From the NCBI GenBank assembly GCA_964247055.1, contig OZ176053.1, forward strand, positions 5,146,001 to 5,210,000: 64,000 nucleotides of DNA, given 5' to 3'. Below are positions 40,801 through 51,954 of the stretch, one piece after another. Source of the DNA: Paragordius varius (lineage: Eukaryota > Nematomorpha). Every line of letters starts with the position of its first letter. Position 1 is the stretch's first letter. The translations under genes were made by a program, and so were the position numbers. The notes below the pieces were generated by a model. It had not been told where the DNA came from. It ran no database searches and saw nothing but the letters and a program-made list of their open reading frames with translations.

Positions 40801-41222
40801 ATTTGTGAGGGCAAATCATAAGACCCACATTCATATTTAATGCATAAACTTTGTATTTCTTCATTTAAATGTGGCCTGTTCGTTTTACCAGATATGATCG
40901 AAAGAGCTAGTTTGAATTCGTTGTTAAATGCCCTTTTGCTAATCCCGCTTAACTTAAAAACGCTGTCCTATGGCAAATTAATAATTATAATGTTGTATTG
41001 ATCAATACAAAAAAATTACTTTATCAATTTTATAATTTTTCTTGCAAGCAACGACGCATATTGAAAGAAGTTCCAAAAATTTAGGTTGACATCCGTTAAT
41101 AAAATCGTTTTTGCATTTTATTAGCTTTTCATGTATATCAATTACACTCCTAAAATAATTTTTTTAATTAACTTATGATCTTGTTGAGGTAACTCTTTGA
41201 AAAGTTCTCCCAATTGTTCCAT
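37845..41222 (-). CDS. ORC6: ORC6, origin recognition complex subunit 6
   Basis: ORC6 is the smallest ORC subunit; it has two TFIIB-like cyclin folds and a C-terminal peptide that binds ORC3, and helps load MCM2-7 on origins. Exons, minus strand: 41222-41173, 41149-41020, 40967-40792, 40152-40069, 38274-37845; all phases close to 289 residues (human about 252). Family features: FKLSGISKRAFNNEFKLAL at about 64-82, matching the LIKLSGLNKETY region of the first fold; PLIYKVISIVVAAKSLEI at about 133-150 in the second; KLDRNKVTRILETICQ; and the C-terminal YIDYNMWKKSILEKI, the conserved Tyr/Trp ORC3-binding motif. The linker before it is acidic and Asn-rich. Intron 1 is only 23 bp (41150-41172); intron 4 is 1794 bp and almost entirely one transposon. 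The start codon lies 41 bp from that of UCHL5 in the opposite direction. Confidence 0.93.
38324..40024 (+). mobile_element. DNA transposon filling ORC6 intron 4
   Basis: Ends CACTAGACAACAAATTTT and AAATTTGTTGTCCAGTG are inverted repeats, flanked by TTA on both sides (38321-38323, 40025-40027). A 3-bp TTA duplication is what PIF/Harbinger elements make, but no transposase is present, so the superfamily is tentative. Of 1701 bp, 578 bp plus its duplicated TTAA is a later piggyBac-type MITE. It occupies all but about 90 bp of the intron. Confidence 0.82.
38736..39313 (+). mobile_element. piggyBac-type MITE nested in the ORC6-intron transposon
   Basis: Ends CACTTGGAT and ATCGAAGTG, flanked by TTAA at 38732-38735 and 39314-39317. 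Subterminal motifs AATTGGGGTAGTTGGATACC (left) and GGGGTATTTAGATACCCC (right). The TTAA target and short CACTT ends fit piggyBac elements. The related transposon at 35435 has no insertion at this point. Confidence 0.85.
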
Positions 41223-41263
41223 TTACATTTAAATTTTAAATTAACGAGTGTTTGGTTTTCCAT
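41223..41263. promoter_or_regulatory. 41-bp shared start region of ORC6 and UCHL5
   Basis: Only 41 bp separate the two divergent start codons (ORC6 ATG 41222-41220 on minus, UCHL5 ATG 41264 on plus). Both starts are supported by family N-termini. The 5' UTRs must be tiny, overlap, or lie in each other's coding exons; the core promoter is probably bidirectional. No TATA-like element beyond AT-rich sequence. Confidence 0.7.
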
Positions 41264-44200
41264 ATGAGCAATCCAATTCAAAGTTGGCTTGAACTTGAAA
41301 GTGATCCAGGTTTGAAAAAAAATATATTTAGGTTTGTTTTCGTTACTTTTGCGGGAAATGGGTTTTTTATATATTAATCATTAGGTGTAAAAGGCGTTGA
41401 AGTCGAAGATGTTTATGATCTAAATGATAAATGGCACGCAAAGTATCTTATTTATTTAAATTGTAAATATTAATGAAAACTTTTAAGCCTAACATTCAAT
41501 AACACAAAAATTATATTAAGCTGTGTGTTTGCCAAATTATCCCTTTTTAACACATTCATTTATGAAATTTCACTTTTTTTCGTTATAAAAATTTAATATG
41601 CTTTAAATAGTATTCTTTCTCATAGACACTTAAGGTAAGAACCAGTTTTTCTTAATAAGGAAGTATTTTGCGATGGTTATAAATGATAAAGAAAATTGAT
41701 TATATTTAAAACTCAATCAGGATTCGACACTTCATACAGATAATTTTATATAAAAATTAAGTTTAAATTTCTCAATTTAATTTAATTCTCATATATAAAA
41801 TTTTTTGACCCTTAGCAATTTAATAAGCACATGTCCTTTTGGTAAACCTATACATAATAACTAACTAACTACATTTAAAGCGTCATACCGCCTATTTTTA
41901 ACCGATCAAAATACATCATTAGTTATGTAATTCCATGAGCTTTGCCGTGATCCAAAATAGATTAAGTCTTTACATATCCAAATCAATATATATTGAATAC
42001 AAATTTCTAATACCTATTGGTAACATTGAAATCATCCTTTTTTCATTAAATTGTAAAATTGCTTTGAAAAGGCCATATTGTATTTTAAACTGTAAAAAAC
42101 AGAAATCGGTTTTAAACCGGCAGATTTGAATATTAGTTTTGCATACAAGTGGTTTTATTCTACATATAATCTATAAAATGGAGATTATTTTAAAGCAAGA
42201 AACTGAAATAATTGGTATGTATCTTAAAATTAATCAAGAACTGGTTTTGGTATTTTTGGTTCTTGTTTCAAGCCAAAATAATATTTATCAATGCTTATTA
42301 TTACCAAAATATAGGACCATAAATTATATATTTTATTTTTAATGAGGCGTTAATCAGCTTGATAAAATTTGCTTTTTTATATATATTTTACGTCAAACTA
42401 CAAGTTAATCACATATTATTACGCTTAGGTTTTCAAATTAATTTTATTTTATAGACATACTTATGGATTTATATTTCTGTTCAAATGGATTGATGAAAAA
42501 CCTAAACGCCGAGGCACGGCTGATACCTTGGAATCAACGAATTATTTAACTGATAGTGATAGAATCAAAAAAATGTTTTATGCTAAACAAGTTCTTTTTC
42601 ATTTTTTCTAAGATAAAACTTTAGATTATACCAAATTCATGTGCAACGCATTCCCTTCTCAGTATCGTAATGAACGTCAATAATTTAGATGTTGGACCCA
42701 ATTTGTTGAAACTCAAAAATTTGACGCAAAACCTAAATTCCGAGGTATCGTACACGCTTTTAACTATTTGCATCCAATGACGCGTTACCATAAATGAAAT
42801 TTTAAATCTAATAATTCAGCATTATAAATATTTATTTGGTTAACGATATATACAGTCACACTTAAAAGATTGCGAATCTTTATATTAAAAAATTAAGGAA
42901 GTGAATACAGCTCTAAGAAAAAATATAATGTTTAGTTGGATATAAAATTATACGTATTTTTGTAGCATTTTTTTCAAAAACATTTAGGCATATTCAAATT
43001 GATTATTTTAATGAATTTTGCCGATCATAGTTAAGTCGCTTTTAATTGGCCCTAAACTTTAAAATTTATATGAAACTATAAGACATGATTTGTATTGATA
43101 TTCTCTAGTTTTTATTCACATTATTTGAATATTAACAAAGCGTGAATCTTTAAAAAAATTGTTTTACTTATTTTTTATTCTCTATATGCTTTTATAACAA
43201 AGAGATAAATCGTTATTGATACAATTAAATATAATTATAAATTTTTGTTTCTATGAATTTTTTTAGTCCCATTTTAATTTCTCTCTTTTGTCAGAATTTT
43301 TTTTTAAGTAATCCTTTATTATCGCCAAAAACATTACCTCAAGGTCAGATAAAATTTCCTTTATTTTAGAGAAATTTAGGTCAGTTGCCTACGTAATTTT
43401 ACTCTGGCTTTTTCTATCTCTTTTGAAAATTTAAAAAATTAAACAATTAGTTAATATTATAACCATAAAATGATATTTAAAATTTTAAGTGGATTAAACT
43501 TTGTAGATTATTTTTAACCGAAATCCCATCCTCTTACGGCTTTATATTAGCTTATATTTTATAAAACGATTTTGGCAAATTATTTGAAGTAGAAATAAAT
43601 AGCATGGAATTTATAATTTTGAGCCCAAACATAACCTGTTTGGGTGTATCAAAGCCGTTTCTTTTTGTCAAATTCTGTTTTTGAATCTGATTCAAAAACT
43701 TTTTGGGTAACCTTCTAATTATATATATTAATTATATTAAATTAAAATCAAAGAGGAAATAATTTGATTTATTTCATAAATAAAAATTAAAGGTATATAA
43801 AATAGGCTCAAATTCCTTAGCGAGTTAAAGCCTTTTTGTGGAAATTAAAATGCATATGGTATCTCATAGTACTTAACCATTTTTTTAACGCATAAATCAA
43901 TGAGAAAAGATAATACTGTTTATCACAAATTAAATTTTTTGATAAATATATATTATTTTTGCGCTATAATAGGACAAAGGATATGCCATAGCAAATATAC
44001 CAGAACTAGCACATGCTCATCATAAATTTGCAAAGTATCATTTTTTTCTACCGTTTTTTTACATAGATCATTTATTAATAATAATATTTGTTCTAAAGTT
44101 TAAAAATGGAAATCTATTATATTATACGTGTGTCAAAATATAACATTATAAAGCGTAATATTCAATTCATTGATCTTCATCCTTTTTATATAATTTTTAA

Positions 44201-47200
44201 TATATATAAACACATTAGCCATCCACTTTTAAATATATAAAATAAGGTTATAATTGCCAAAATATATATGTTAAAACAAGGTAAATGATCCTTATCTTTT
44301 AAGGCTAAAAGGCATTCCATTTAATACATTTGTTGAAAAAAAAGCGACGGACAAATATTATTATTTGGGACAAATAGTATAACTACAAAAGTTTGTATCT
44401 AAGATATGCAGTTTTTATTTTTAAATCGCGAAACAAAATTATTGATTGTAATTATAGCGTAGTTATTGCAGCTCTAAGACTACCTTTAAATTTAAAAATT
44501 GATTTTTGCTCTTAACATATATTTTTTTATCATTTAATTGGATGCAATATGACTTTATTTCTGCTGTTGACTAAAATAACCATTTCGATATTGTATTTGA
44601 AAGAATATTTTAACAACGTTTGTTATTTATCAATTTACAACTTTATGCCTAAGCAGAAATATTTTTGTCTCACCATTGTCAGAAAAGTGGCCAAAGAATT
44701 GTGATGATTCTAATTTGTTTGCATCTCAATTAGGATCATCTTAAACATTTCAGCTGGTGTAGTTGCCTCTTTCATTAACAAATTTAAAATATTAAACCTG
44801 CTTGCTTGGCTAATTATTTAGATGCGTCAAACGAAAATATATGTTTGATTGATACTAAACAATGTTATGGATAGTTTCGCGCTATACTCACTAAATATAG
44901 CTAGTATTTAGCATAAGTTGTTTATCTATAAATAACATATGGTATTCTTAGGGAATATCATTCTTTTGAATTTTCACTTAATAACAACTATCAAATAATT
45001 ATTTTTGACATAATATTTTATTATAACTTTTATAAAATAGAAAAGATAAAAATTTTAGCCTCAACGTTCCAAAATCTACCACAGTCCAGGAAAAAAGGAA
45101 TACTGATTCAATAACCAACATTGATGTTGTTGAAATGGATACAAAAGTAATATTTATGCCAGAAATATATTTAATTTGTTTTATACAAATATTAAAAATT
45201 TACTAATATGGAATATAGGATTATATAGACACTGATAATATCAAAAATATTACAAGGAGCCATACTCCCACACAACTTAATGCAAACGTTACCACTTCAC
45301 CAGCCAAACAATCATTAGGTTAAATATATTATTACTGATAAACATATAATTTTTGTATGAAAAACATATGACTACTTAATAGAAAAAAATACATGTAGTT
45401 TAGATTTAGGTCTTTTAGTTTTGTTACCGTCAAACATACTGTTGTGCGGGTCATTATTGTACAAAGACGATTTCTATGTGTAATTCGTCATGTGCTATTT
45501 TTTCTGACACTTTTTATAATGACAAATTTTAAATGACAATTTAATCTGTTTTTACCACAAAAAATAATTAAATATATTTTAGTTGGCATTAATTAAATTA
45601 TTTAAATTTTGGTTATAATGCAGGAAACAGAAATTTGGAAGAAGATTGTTTTCACTATGTTAGCTTTATACCGATTGACGGTGAACTTTATGAGTTGGAT
45701 GGTTTAAAGCCATATCCGATTTCTCACGGTAATTTACCATTTTTCAAAATATATTGTTATACAAAATTGTTTAAAACAAAATATTTAAACTTCTTTTTAC
45801 CACATATAGGCCCTTGGAATCCAAACGAAGAATGGACAGATAAGCTACGAAGAATTATTATTTCACGCATTTCCAATAAACCCATGTAAATATATTAAAT
45901 ACTATCCCATATATTAATCTATCCATTAAAAAGACCAAAAAATATTTTATTAAGTCATAAGTTCTTTCTTAAACTTTATCTGTTAATCCACCGTATTATT
46001 TTATTGTATTTGATTTTATCTAAAATAATCTTTCAAAATCGGTTATTATAAACTTATAATTATGGTCATAAAGCTACTAATTAATCCGCATATATATAAC
46101 TTAAATCAACATATATTATATTAGCATATCTCAAGTAAGTATTGAGAACATTAATTCATCCAATCTTACCTTATCACAAATGTCCATTTCTCCCATAAAA
46201 GCTACTCTAACCCAACAATCTTTAACTACTTTAAGTTCAAATTCTATCACCACCACGATTTCCAACGATAATTTATCCAACAATCCCATTAGTGTTTCCA
46301 ATGAAATCCGGTATAATTTAATGGTTGTGTGCAAGGAAAAACGTACCATACTCCGTAATATATTAATGGCTAAACGATCTCACCTATACTCTGCACTTCA
46401 AAGCCTACCCGTGGTTTATTATTGTTTCATTATAGTGTTTTATCATGTAAAGCCTTAAAGTATGAATTTATTTTCAATATAAAGGATGAGAATTTTTTAA
46501 ATCTTGAATATGAGTCTTTATATCTAACACTGTTCAAATATTTTAAACATCAAATAGTTAATTTACCCATTGTTAAGTTTTTCTTTTTAACAAATATACA
46601 ATATATTTTAATGGTGATTATATTTTTTGTAAACATTCAGAAAGTTTTTAAATAGATTTAACCTATTCTTTATAGCCAAAATTAAATATAATTAAGTGCA
46701 TCCATGTTTATACTTTTTTAGAATTCATGATATATTTTAGACTTTACGGACATTTGAAGATTTGTTTCAATTGATTGTGGCTGAAAATATGGAAAAAATG
46801 CGTAATGTTTTGCGAAAAACAAAGGTTTGTTTTTAATTTACTGTGAATTTACATTTAATATATAAATAAATCTTGTAGGAGCGAGTTTTTATGCAATCGT
46901 TTAAAACCAATATTCCAACCCGAGTCCGAAATAAATTTTATTCCCATAGTTCCATAAAGGTATAATTAAATTATATTTCATTAAATCATTGCGTTTTTCT
47001 GGATTATTTTTATTTTTCTTTAGATTTAAGTAATTGTTTTTATCATAATAGGAAATATTATCCACGATGTACGACATGCATACTGACATAATTAACACTC
47101 ATACTAATTTAAAAAAGGAAAATGAAAAATGGGATCGATACAAAGTAATGTATATTAATTGAAATTAAATATATTTTAAAAAGTTACAGCGCTTTGTACA

Positions 47201-47492
47201 AGATTAATTTTGATCAAATAATTTTGTTTGCGCTAATAAATTAGATTGAAAATTCCCGTCGCATTCATGAATATGGACCCTTTATACAGGCCTTTATTCA
47301 GGCTTTGGCCCGTCATAATATGCTTAAAGGGATAATAGAAAATCATTTGCCTAAAAGTTTGTAAAATTTGTTTTTTGTATTGTTTAACATAATATTTTTT
47401 ACGGAATATGTTTTTTTATTGTTGTTTTATTAGAATCGTCTCTTTACACAAGAAAGATTAGGAAAATGTCCTGCCGCCAAGTCAAACTGTGA
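41264..47492 (+). CDS. UCHL5: UCHL5/UCH37, proteasome- and INO80-associated ubiquitin C-terminal hydrolase
   Basis: UCH37 removes ubiquitin from chains at the 26S proteasome (bound by ADRM1) and is held inactive in INO80. Exons: 41264-41309, 41332-41361, 41385-41442, 42455-42590, 42625-42744, 43973-44034, 45041-45146, 45219-45318, 45624-45728, 45810-45885, 46125-46446, 46741-46824, 46879-46959, 47052-47144, 47245-47356, 47434-47492; about 529 residues, human 329. Start [19 protein letters not shown] follows the family. Active site intact: oxyanion Gln90 (YAKQ), Cys96 (NSCATH), His230 (CFHYVSF), Asp245 (YELDGL). Cys-His spacing is 134 versus 76 in human because exons 7-8 add about 58 Asn/Thr-rich residues to the crossover loop. 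Exon 11 adds a second linker before [17 protein letters not shown]. Exons 14-15 ([17 protein letters not shown]) match the C-terminal DEUBAD/ADRM1-binding region. Uncertain: exon 7 start (45041 or 45059), exon 11 end (46446 or 46410), last donor (47356, or 47360 giving a stop at 47461). Confidence 0.93.
41310..41384 (+). other. 22-bp and 23-bp introns around a 30-bp exon (UCHL5)
   Basis: Intron 1 is 41310-41331 (22 bp), exon 2 is 41332-41361 (30 bp, LFSLLLREM) and intron 2 is 41362-41384 (23 bp). Only with both removed does the protein read [20 protein letters not shown], which tracks human SDPGVFTELIKGFGCRGAQV. Confidence 0.92.
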
Positions 47493-48794
47493 TATCGAGC
47501 CCTATTATATTACTAAATTATTTTATTCTTATAATTATAGAAAATATATTATTTATGTACGCAAAAATTAGTATATATAACTTTCTATATTTAATAAAAT
47601 TAATCATTGATGATGTCGTTAAATAGCATTATTTCTCTTAAAAAAGATTTTAAGTATACATGATTATATGTTAGTTTTTATAACTATTAATTAAATCTTA
47701 AACTATTGCTTTATTGTGTTTGTCGTTTAAGAGATAAAAAGCTCCTATTCATTTTAGGTTTGAAAAAATACTGATTGGCTTTATTTTTATGTTAAAAGAG
47801 TTTATTGACAAATATATGATTTTTTATAGGCCGATGTTTTTGAGTTGGTATGAGATATATGTCAATATATGTAGGCCATTATTCAAAAGGAATTTCATTT
47901 GAGGAGTCCGTCGTAATGTTGTCTATAAGTTATTTAAATATAAGACACTTAATTATATTTATCTACTGATTTTAACAGCAAAATTTGCTTTTACCATTAG
48001 ACCTTTACCAGGCAAAATTAGTTAAAACCTTCTGACTAATTTTTTCCTGGTTATTATATTTTCAATGCGTTTTATCTGGTTCGTTACCCTTTACCAAATA
48101 TCGGCATCCAAATGTGTATTTTTATAAGTTTTATTATTTAGTCATTGTGTATATAATAATAAAATTCCATTTTGATTTAGTTTACAAGATTCCATTCTTT
48201 ATACCATACCCTTTATCCTGTATGGATCAATATTTTATAGCGTAGTGGTAAAGATTATAAACTGCATCCAACTTTCATGTTTAATTTCAATCCGATATAA
48301 TTTATCCAGCAAGGAAGTGTTATATATGTATTTAAATATTTAACATTAAAAAGTAAAATAATTTCTTATCAAATTTTTATTCCCTTATTAGTGTAAAAAA
48401 TTGCGTACAAAGTGTTAACAATTTTTAAATTATTTAGGGAGCTTAATAACGTTGATAAACCGCCCTTACTGCTCCAAACAATATCCATTTCAATTTTCAT
48501 TTTTTTACAATCGTTTAAAATATACAAAAGTTGGGACATGTTTTTGTTGTAGAACGGTATATTGACCCGTAGTACGGTTAAATAATTATTTTTAGAATAA
48601 CTTTATAATATCGTATTCAGATCTATATTGATTTCAAAAAATGGATATGATAAAATTGTTTATAAAAAAAATCTTTGGCGGAATATTTCAAAAGTAGATA
48701 TTAAGCGTGCAACGTTTAGTATAAACTAATGCAAAAATTTGCATAAAAAGCAAGTATTTTCAATATCTAAATTTATTTTTTTTGATATAACAAA
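47493..48794. other. Gap between UCHL5 and U3
   Basis: 1.3 kb of AT-rich sequence that contains the UCHL5 3' UTR and whatever 3' processing signal U3 uses. No exon or repeat recognised. Confidence 0.45.
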
Positions 48795-49090
48795 GTCACT
48801 CAGAAAGCGACTCCTTCCCACCCCTCAAGGAAGAACAAAGGCCTAGCATCTGCATAGTGAGAGGTGCAGAGCTAAGGGCTTACAATGTTCCAACTCCCAT
48901 AAGGTACGCTCTTCAAAGCCCACCCATGGCACGCTAAACTATTAAGCATGCAGAGTGTGCTATGAATAGAATCACGTTTAAGGTTAGGAGTGCTATACAC
49001 TGTCCTCATCGTGACTGATGGTAACTAGTAAGCTTGGTGTAGCTTAGCACGTATCACACTACAGAAATGATCCTGTTGAAGTATGATCTT
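48795..49090 (-). ncRNA. U3: U3 small nucleolar RNA (box C/D, SSU processome)
   Basis: U3 base-pairs with pre-rRNA and guides the early cleavages that release 18S rRNA. The minus strand starts AAGATCATACTTCAACAGG, then GATCATTTCTGTAGTGTG (box A with A', 49055-49073), nearly identical to the human 5' domain AAGACTATACTTTCAGGGA followed by TCATTTCTATAGTGTG. Further 3': CACGATGAGGAC (box C' region, about 49002-49014), GAGCGT (box B-like, 48906-48911), a TTCCTT..AAGGA hairpin, and CTTTCTGAGTG with box D TCTGA at 48800-48804, close to human GGTCTGAGTG. Box C is not certain (GCAGATGC near 48845-48855). Length about 296 nt versus 217 in human; yeast U3 is also longer. The island is far more GC-rich than its surroundings and codes for no protein. 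Confidence 0.9.
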
Positions 49091-49114
49091 AATTTTTTCT
49101 TACTAAAGGGAACC

Positions 49115-49123
49115 CTATATAAA
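49115..49123 (-). promoter_or_regulatory. Possible TATA box of U3 (TTTATATAG)
   Basis: Lies 25-33 bp upstream of the inferred U3 5' end, the usual TATA distance. In such AT-rich DNA a TATA match is weak evidence by itself; no proximal sequence element could be identified. Confidence 0.4.
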
Positions 49124-50015
49124 TTCAATGAAGGAAAGATTACGAGTCGGTAAATAATATCAAAATTATATAAACACCGAGACACGTCTGTGGTATTTAA
49201 TTAAGGTTTTATATATGTGTAGAATATATAAAAAACATATTACCTTATATTATTAAAATATGAAGTTATTTAAATGACATCCATTAAATTATAAATGCGC
49301 ACTCTTATTTTTGCCAGTACAAACATCTACAAAAATAAAATATGCGAAAGGAAAAAACAAACACGCATCCCTTTCTACCATTTTGTTGCCCAAAGCGTTT
49401 TCACTAACATCACAGAATGTTTATCATATATCTTTCATTCATCTCATATTATGCTAATTTTATAAGTCATATAGCATCAGAAAATTTTCTATTTAATATG
49501 TAAAATGTATTAAAAAAATATTTTTAAATTATAATAAAAATATATCGTAATAGAATAATTTAAAAGCGAAATATTTTTGAATGATAAAAATATTCATATA
49601 AATAGTGGTAAAATAATTTTTACAAAAATATATTTAAAAATAATTTAAATGTTATTAATTGGTCATGAATTTTCGGGGGTGAGTATTTAATACAGTTTTT
49701 ATATTATATTTGTGTCCTATAAAATAATATTAATTGCTTATTACTTTATGTTCAGCTCATTTATGGACAACCTTACAAAAATGAAATGATACCCTAATTT
49801 GGCAATTAAAGAACAAGAGCTAGCTTGCGAATTTTATTTGTTATAATAAGAAGATGATAATGTGATACATCATTTATTTTTAGCCATTTTTTTATAAACT
49901 ACAAAGGGCGTTAAAGGCGAAAACTAAAAAATGTTTTAATGTTTTGAATTGCGATTGCCGCACCTAGTTTTTAGTTATTTCAGTACACAAAAATACTTGA
50001 AAGCCAATATTTTAA
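49124..50015. other. Non-coding gap
   Basis: AT-rich, no exon, repeat end or RNA recognised. Distal U3 promoter elements, if any, would be at its left end. Confidence 0.45.
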
Positions 50016-50023
50016 GATATATA

Positions 50024-50823
50024 TAAGGTGACCAGACGTCCCGCTTTTGGCGGGACAGTCCCGCTTTTTCACACTTTGTCCCGCGTCCCGCTGCGTTTTT
50101 GAAATGTCCCGCTTTTTCACAATTTTATAAAAAAAATTTTTTTGAATACATTTAAATTTTTTATGAAAAATTTATTTTTTTTATCCGTTTAAATTTTTTA
50201 TCATTAGTTATCTTTAAAATCTGTATCAATTTTAAATTAAAGTTTTTTATTTTTAAATTAAAAATATTTATTTTTTTCAAATTTATATATGATTATACAC
50301 TTTGCTTCCTAATCCTACTGCCAACATTATCAAACACAAATCGGTAGCTTATACGTTTACTCCAGAAAATTAAGGTAAATGGTTAGAAATATTTCATCAT
50401 TTTGATACAAACTATGTTCCATACAATATTTTAAAAATTGTAGAATTTGCCTTATCTTTACGTGGAACCAACGCTGCTATTGAGCGCGTTTTTTCCACAG
50501 CAAATCAGATGTGGACATCGGAAAAATCAAATTTAAATGTTGAAACTTTACCATTTTATCTGTTAAATATAATTTGACAGATTCTTGTGAAGATTTCTAC
50601 AATATTTTATAAAATGATGACATCTGCTAAAACGCATTCACTCAAATAAAAAATATACCAAGGAATTAAATATTTTTTTTATATTTATAATGTATTTGTG
50701 TTAAAAATAAATAATTACTACAATAAATTTTTTGTATAATTTGGTTGTACACCCCACCTCATAACCCCCCCCCCCTTTCTCAGATTTGTCCCGCTTTTTC
50801 CTTCAAAAAATCTGGTCACCTTA
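50024..50823 (+). mobile_element. 800-bp hAT element with perfect ends and target duplication
   Basis: Inverted ends TAAGGTGACCAGA and TCTGGTCACCTTA are perfect over 13 bp; the 8-bp target duplication GATATATA is at 50016-50023 and 50824-50831. Subterminal GTCCCGC motifs repeat at least five times near the left end and once near the right. Such GGTGACCAGACGTCCCG ends are typical of ZBED-type hAT transposons. It keeps only the C-terminal part of a transposase, so it is an internally deleted copy; intact ends and duplication suggest a fairly recent insertion. Confidence 0.93.
50374..50577 (+). pseudogene. hAT transposase C-terminal dimerisation fragment
   Basis: A 67-codon frame ending in TGA reads KWLEIFHHFDTNYVPYNIL, then KIVEFALSLRGTNAAIERVF and STANQMWTSEKSNL. 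The pattern of a small-residue stretch, then ERVFS, then W-T-x-E-K-x-x-L is the hAT family dimerisation (hATC) domain as in ZBED-type transposases. The zinc finger and catalytic regions are absent; a stop precedes the fragment. Confidence 0.88.
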
Positions 50824-50831
50824 GATATATA

Positions 50832-51952
50832 ATACATATAAACTACGAAAGGCGTTATCAAGCTATTTTTTATTCTACCGGAAGTAATGGTAGGCATTTC
50901 TTCTATACCATAATATATACTCTCCAATTAAAAAACCATGTGTCGACCCAAAAATCATTTTATTCATTACTTCTGCCGGATAAGTTGATTAAACATAATT
51001 TTATGTTAGAAATGAGGACAAATATTATCTAGGGGTGTCCAACACGCGTACCTTTAAAATATTAAATAGCCCGTGAAAAACTCTAAAAAAATAAATACAA
51101 TAATTAAAGAGAAATTATCAGTATAAATTTTACATGATTAATTTTGAATTATTATTTTTTAATAATAACAATTTTATCAGAATTATATCTTTGTTTATTT
51201 ACCATTAATTGTTTTGAAATCTATTTAGGACCGTTTGCATTGATATACCCCACATATTACCCTTAAATTGGATCTAGTAAAATACAATTAAATTTCAGGG
51301 TAAAAATTATTATCATTCAAAATTAGAGGCGAAACTAAAATAATAATCGTATCCAATTTTTTCATTGAAAATAGACTTTACTTCTTAGTATATAAAAATA
51401 TATGCAAATCAAAATCTTTCTTTCCGAATTTTGCCAACGTAATAAACGAAAAAAAATAGTAATTATATAGAGGTCGTAGATTTTTGCCATATAATTAGAT
51501 ACTTCCATTTGTTATATTTTTGTTCAATAGGGTCCGTAAAGCCATTTATTTTATCCCCTGTTTTATATAATTATTATTATTAAATTACAATTTCACCTCG
51601 TGAGTACCTTCATGTGAGGTAACCTGTTTCGTCATAGAACTCTGTCTATAAGCGTCTTCAGCTTTAAAATTATAATTTGCCAGTTCTCTTTTTATAGTAT
51701 TCATCCATGTTGTTAACGAATCCTCGTTTTTGCACTATATGACTGTTTATCGCATTTTCAATATAATGTTCAATGTGCCCAAACTAACAAAATCTATTTT
51801 TTCATTCTTTCAGTTATGAATTGAACATAAGTGCTATTCATTCTTGTTTGTCCTTCTTTCTGAGCCATACATTATCCTAAACTTTTATATTTCTGAGATA
51901 TATTAAAATGACTCTCTTCGGCTTTTTTAACGCCCCATATCTGTGAATTATA
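50832..51952. other. Non-coding gap
   Basis: AT-rich sequence between a hAT and a TA-target MITE. No gene or repeat recognised. Confidence 0.45.
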
Positions 51953-51954
51953 TA

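Noticed and set aside
46131-46349. Minus-strand frame over UCHL5 exon 11
   Set aside because: Shadow of the real plus-strand exon.
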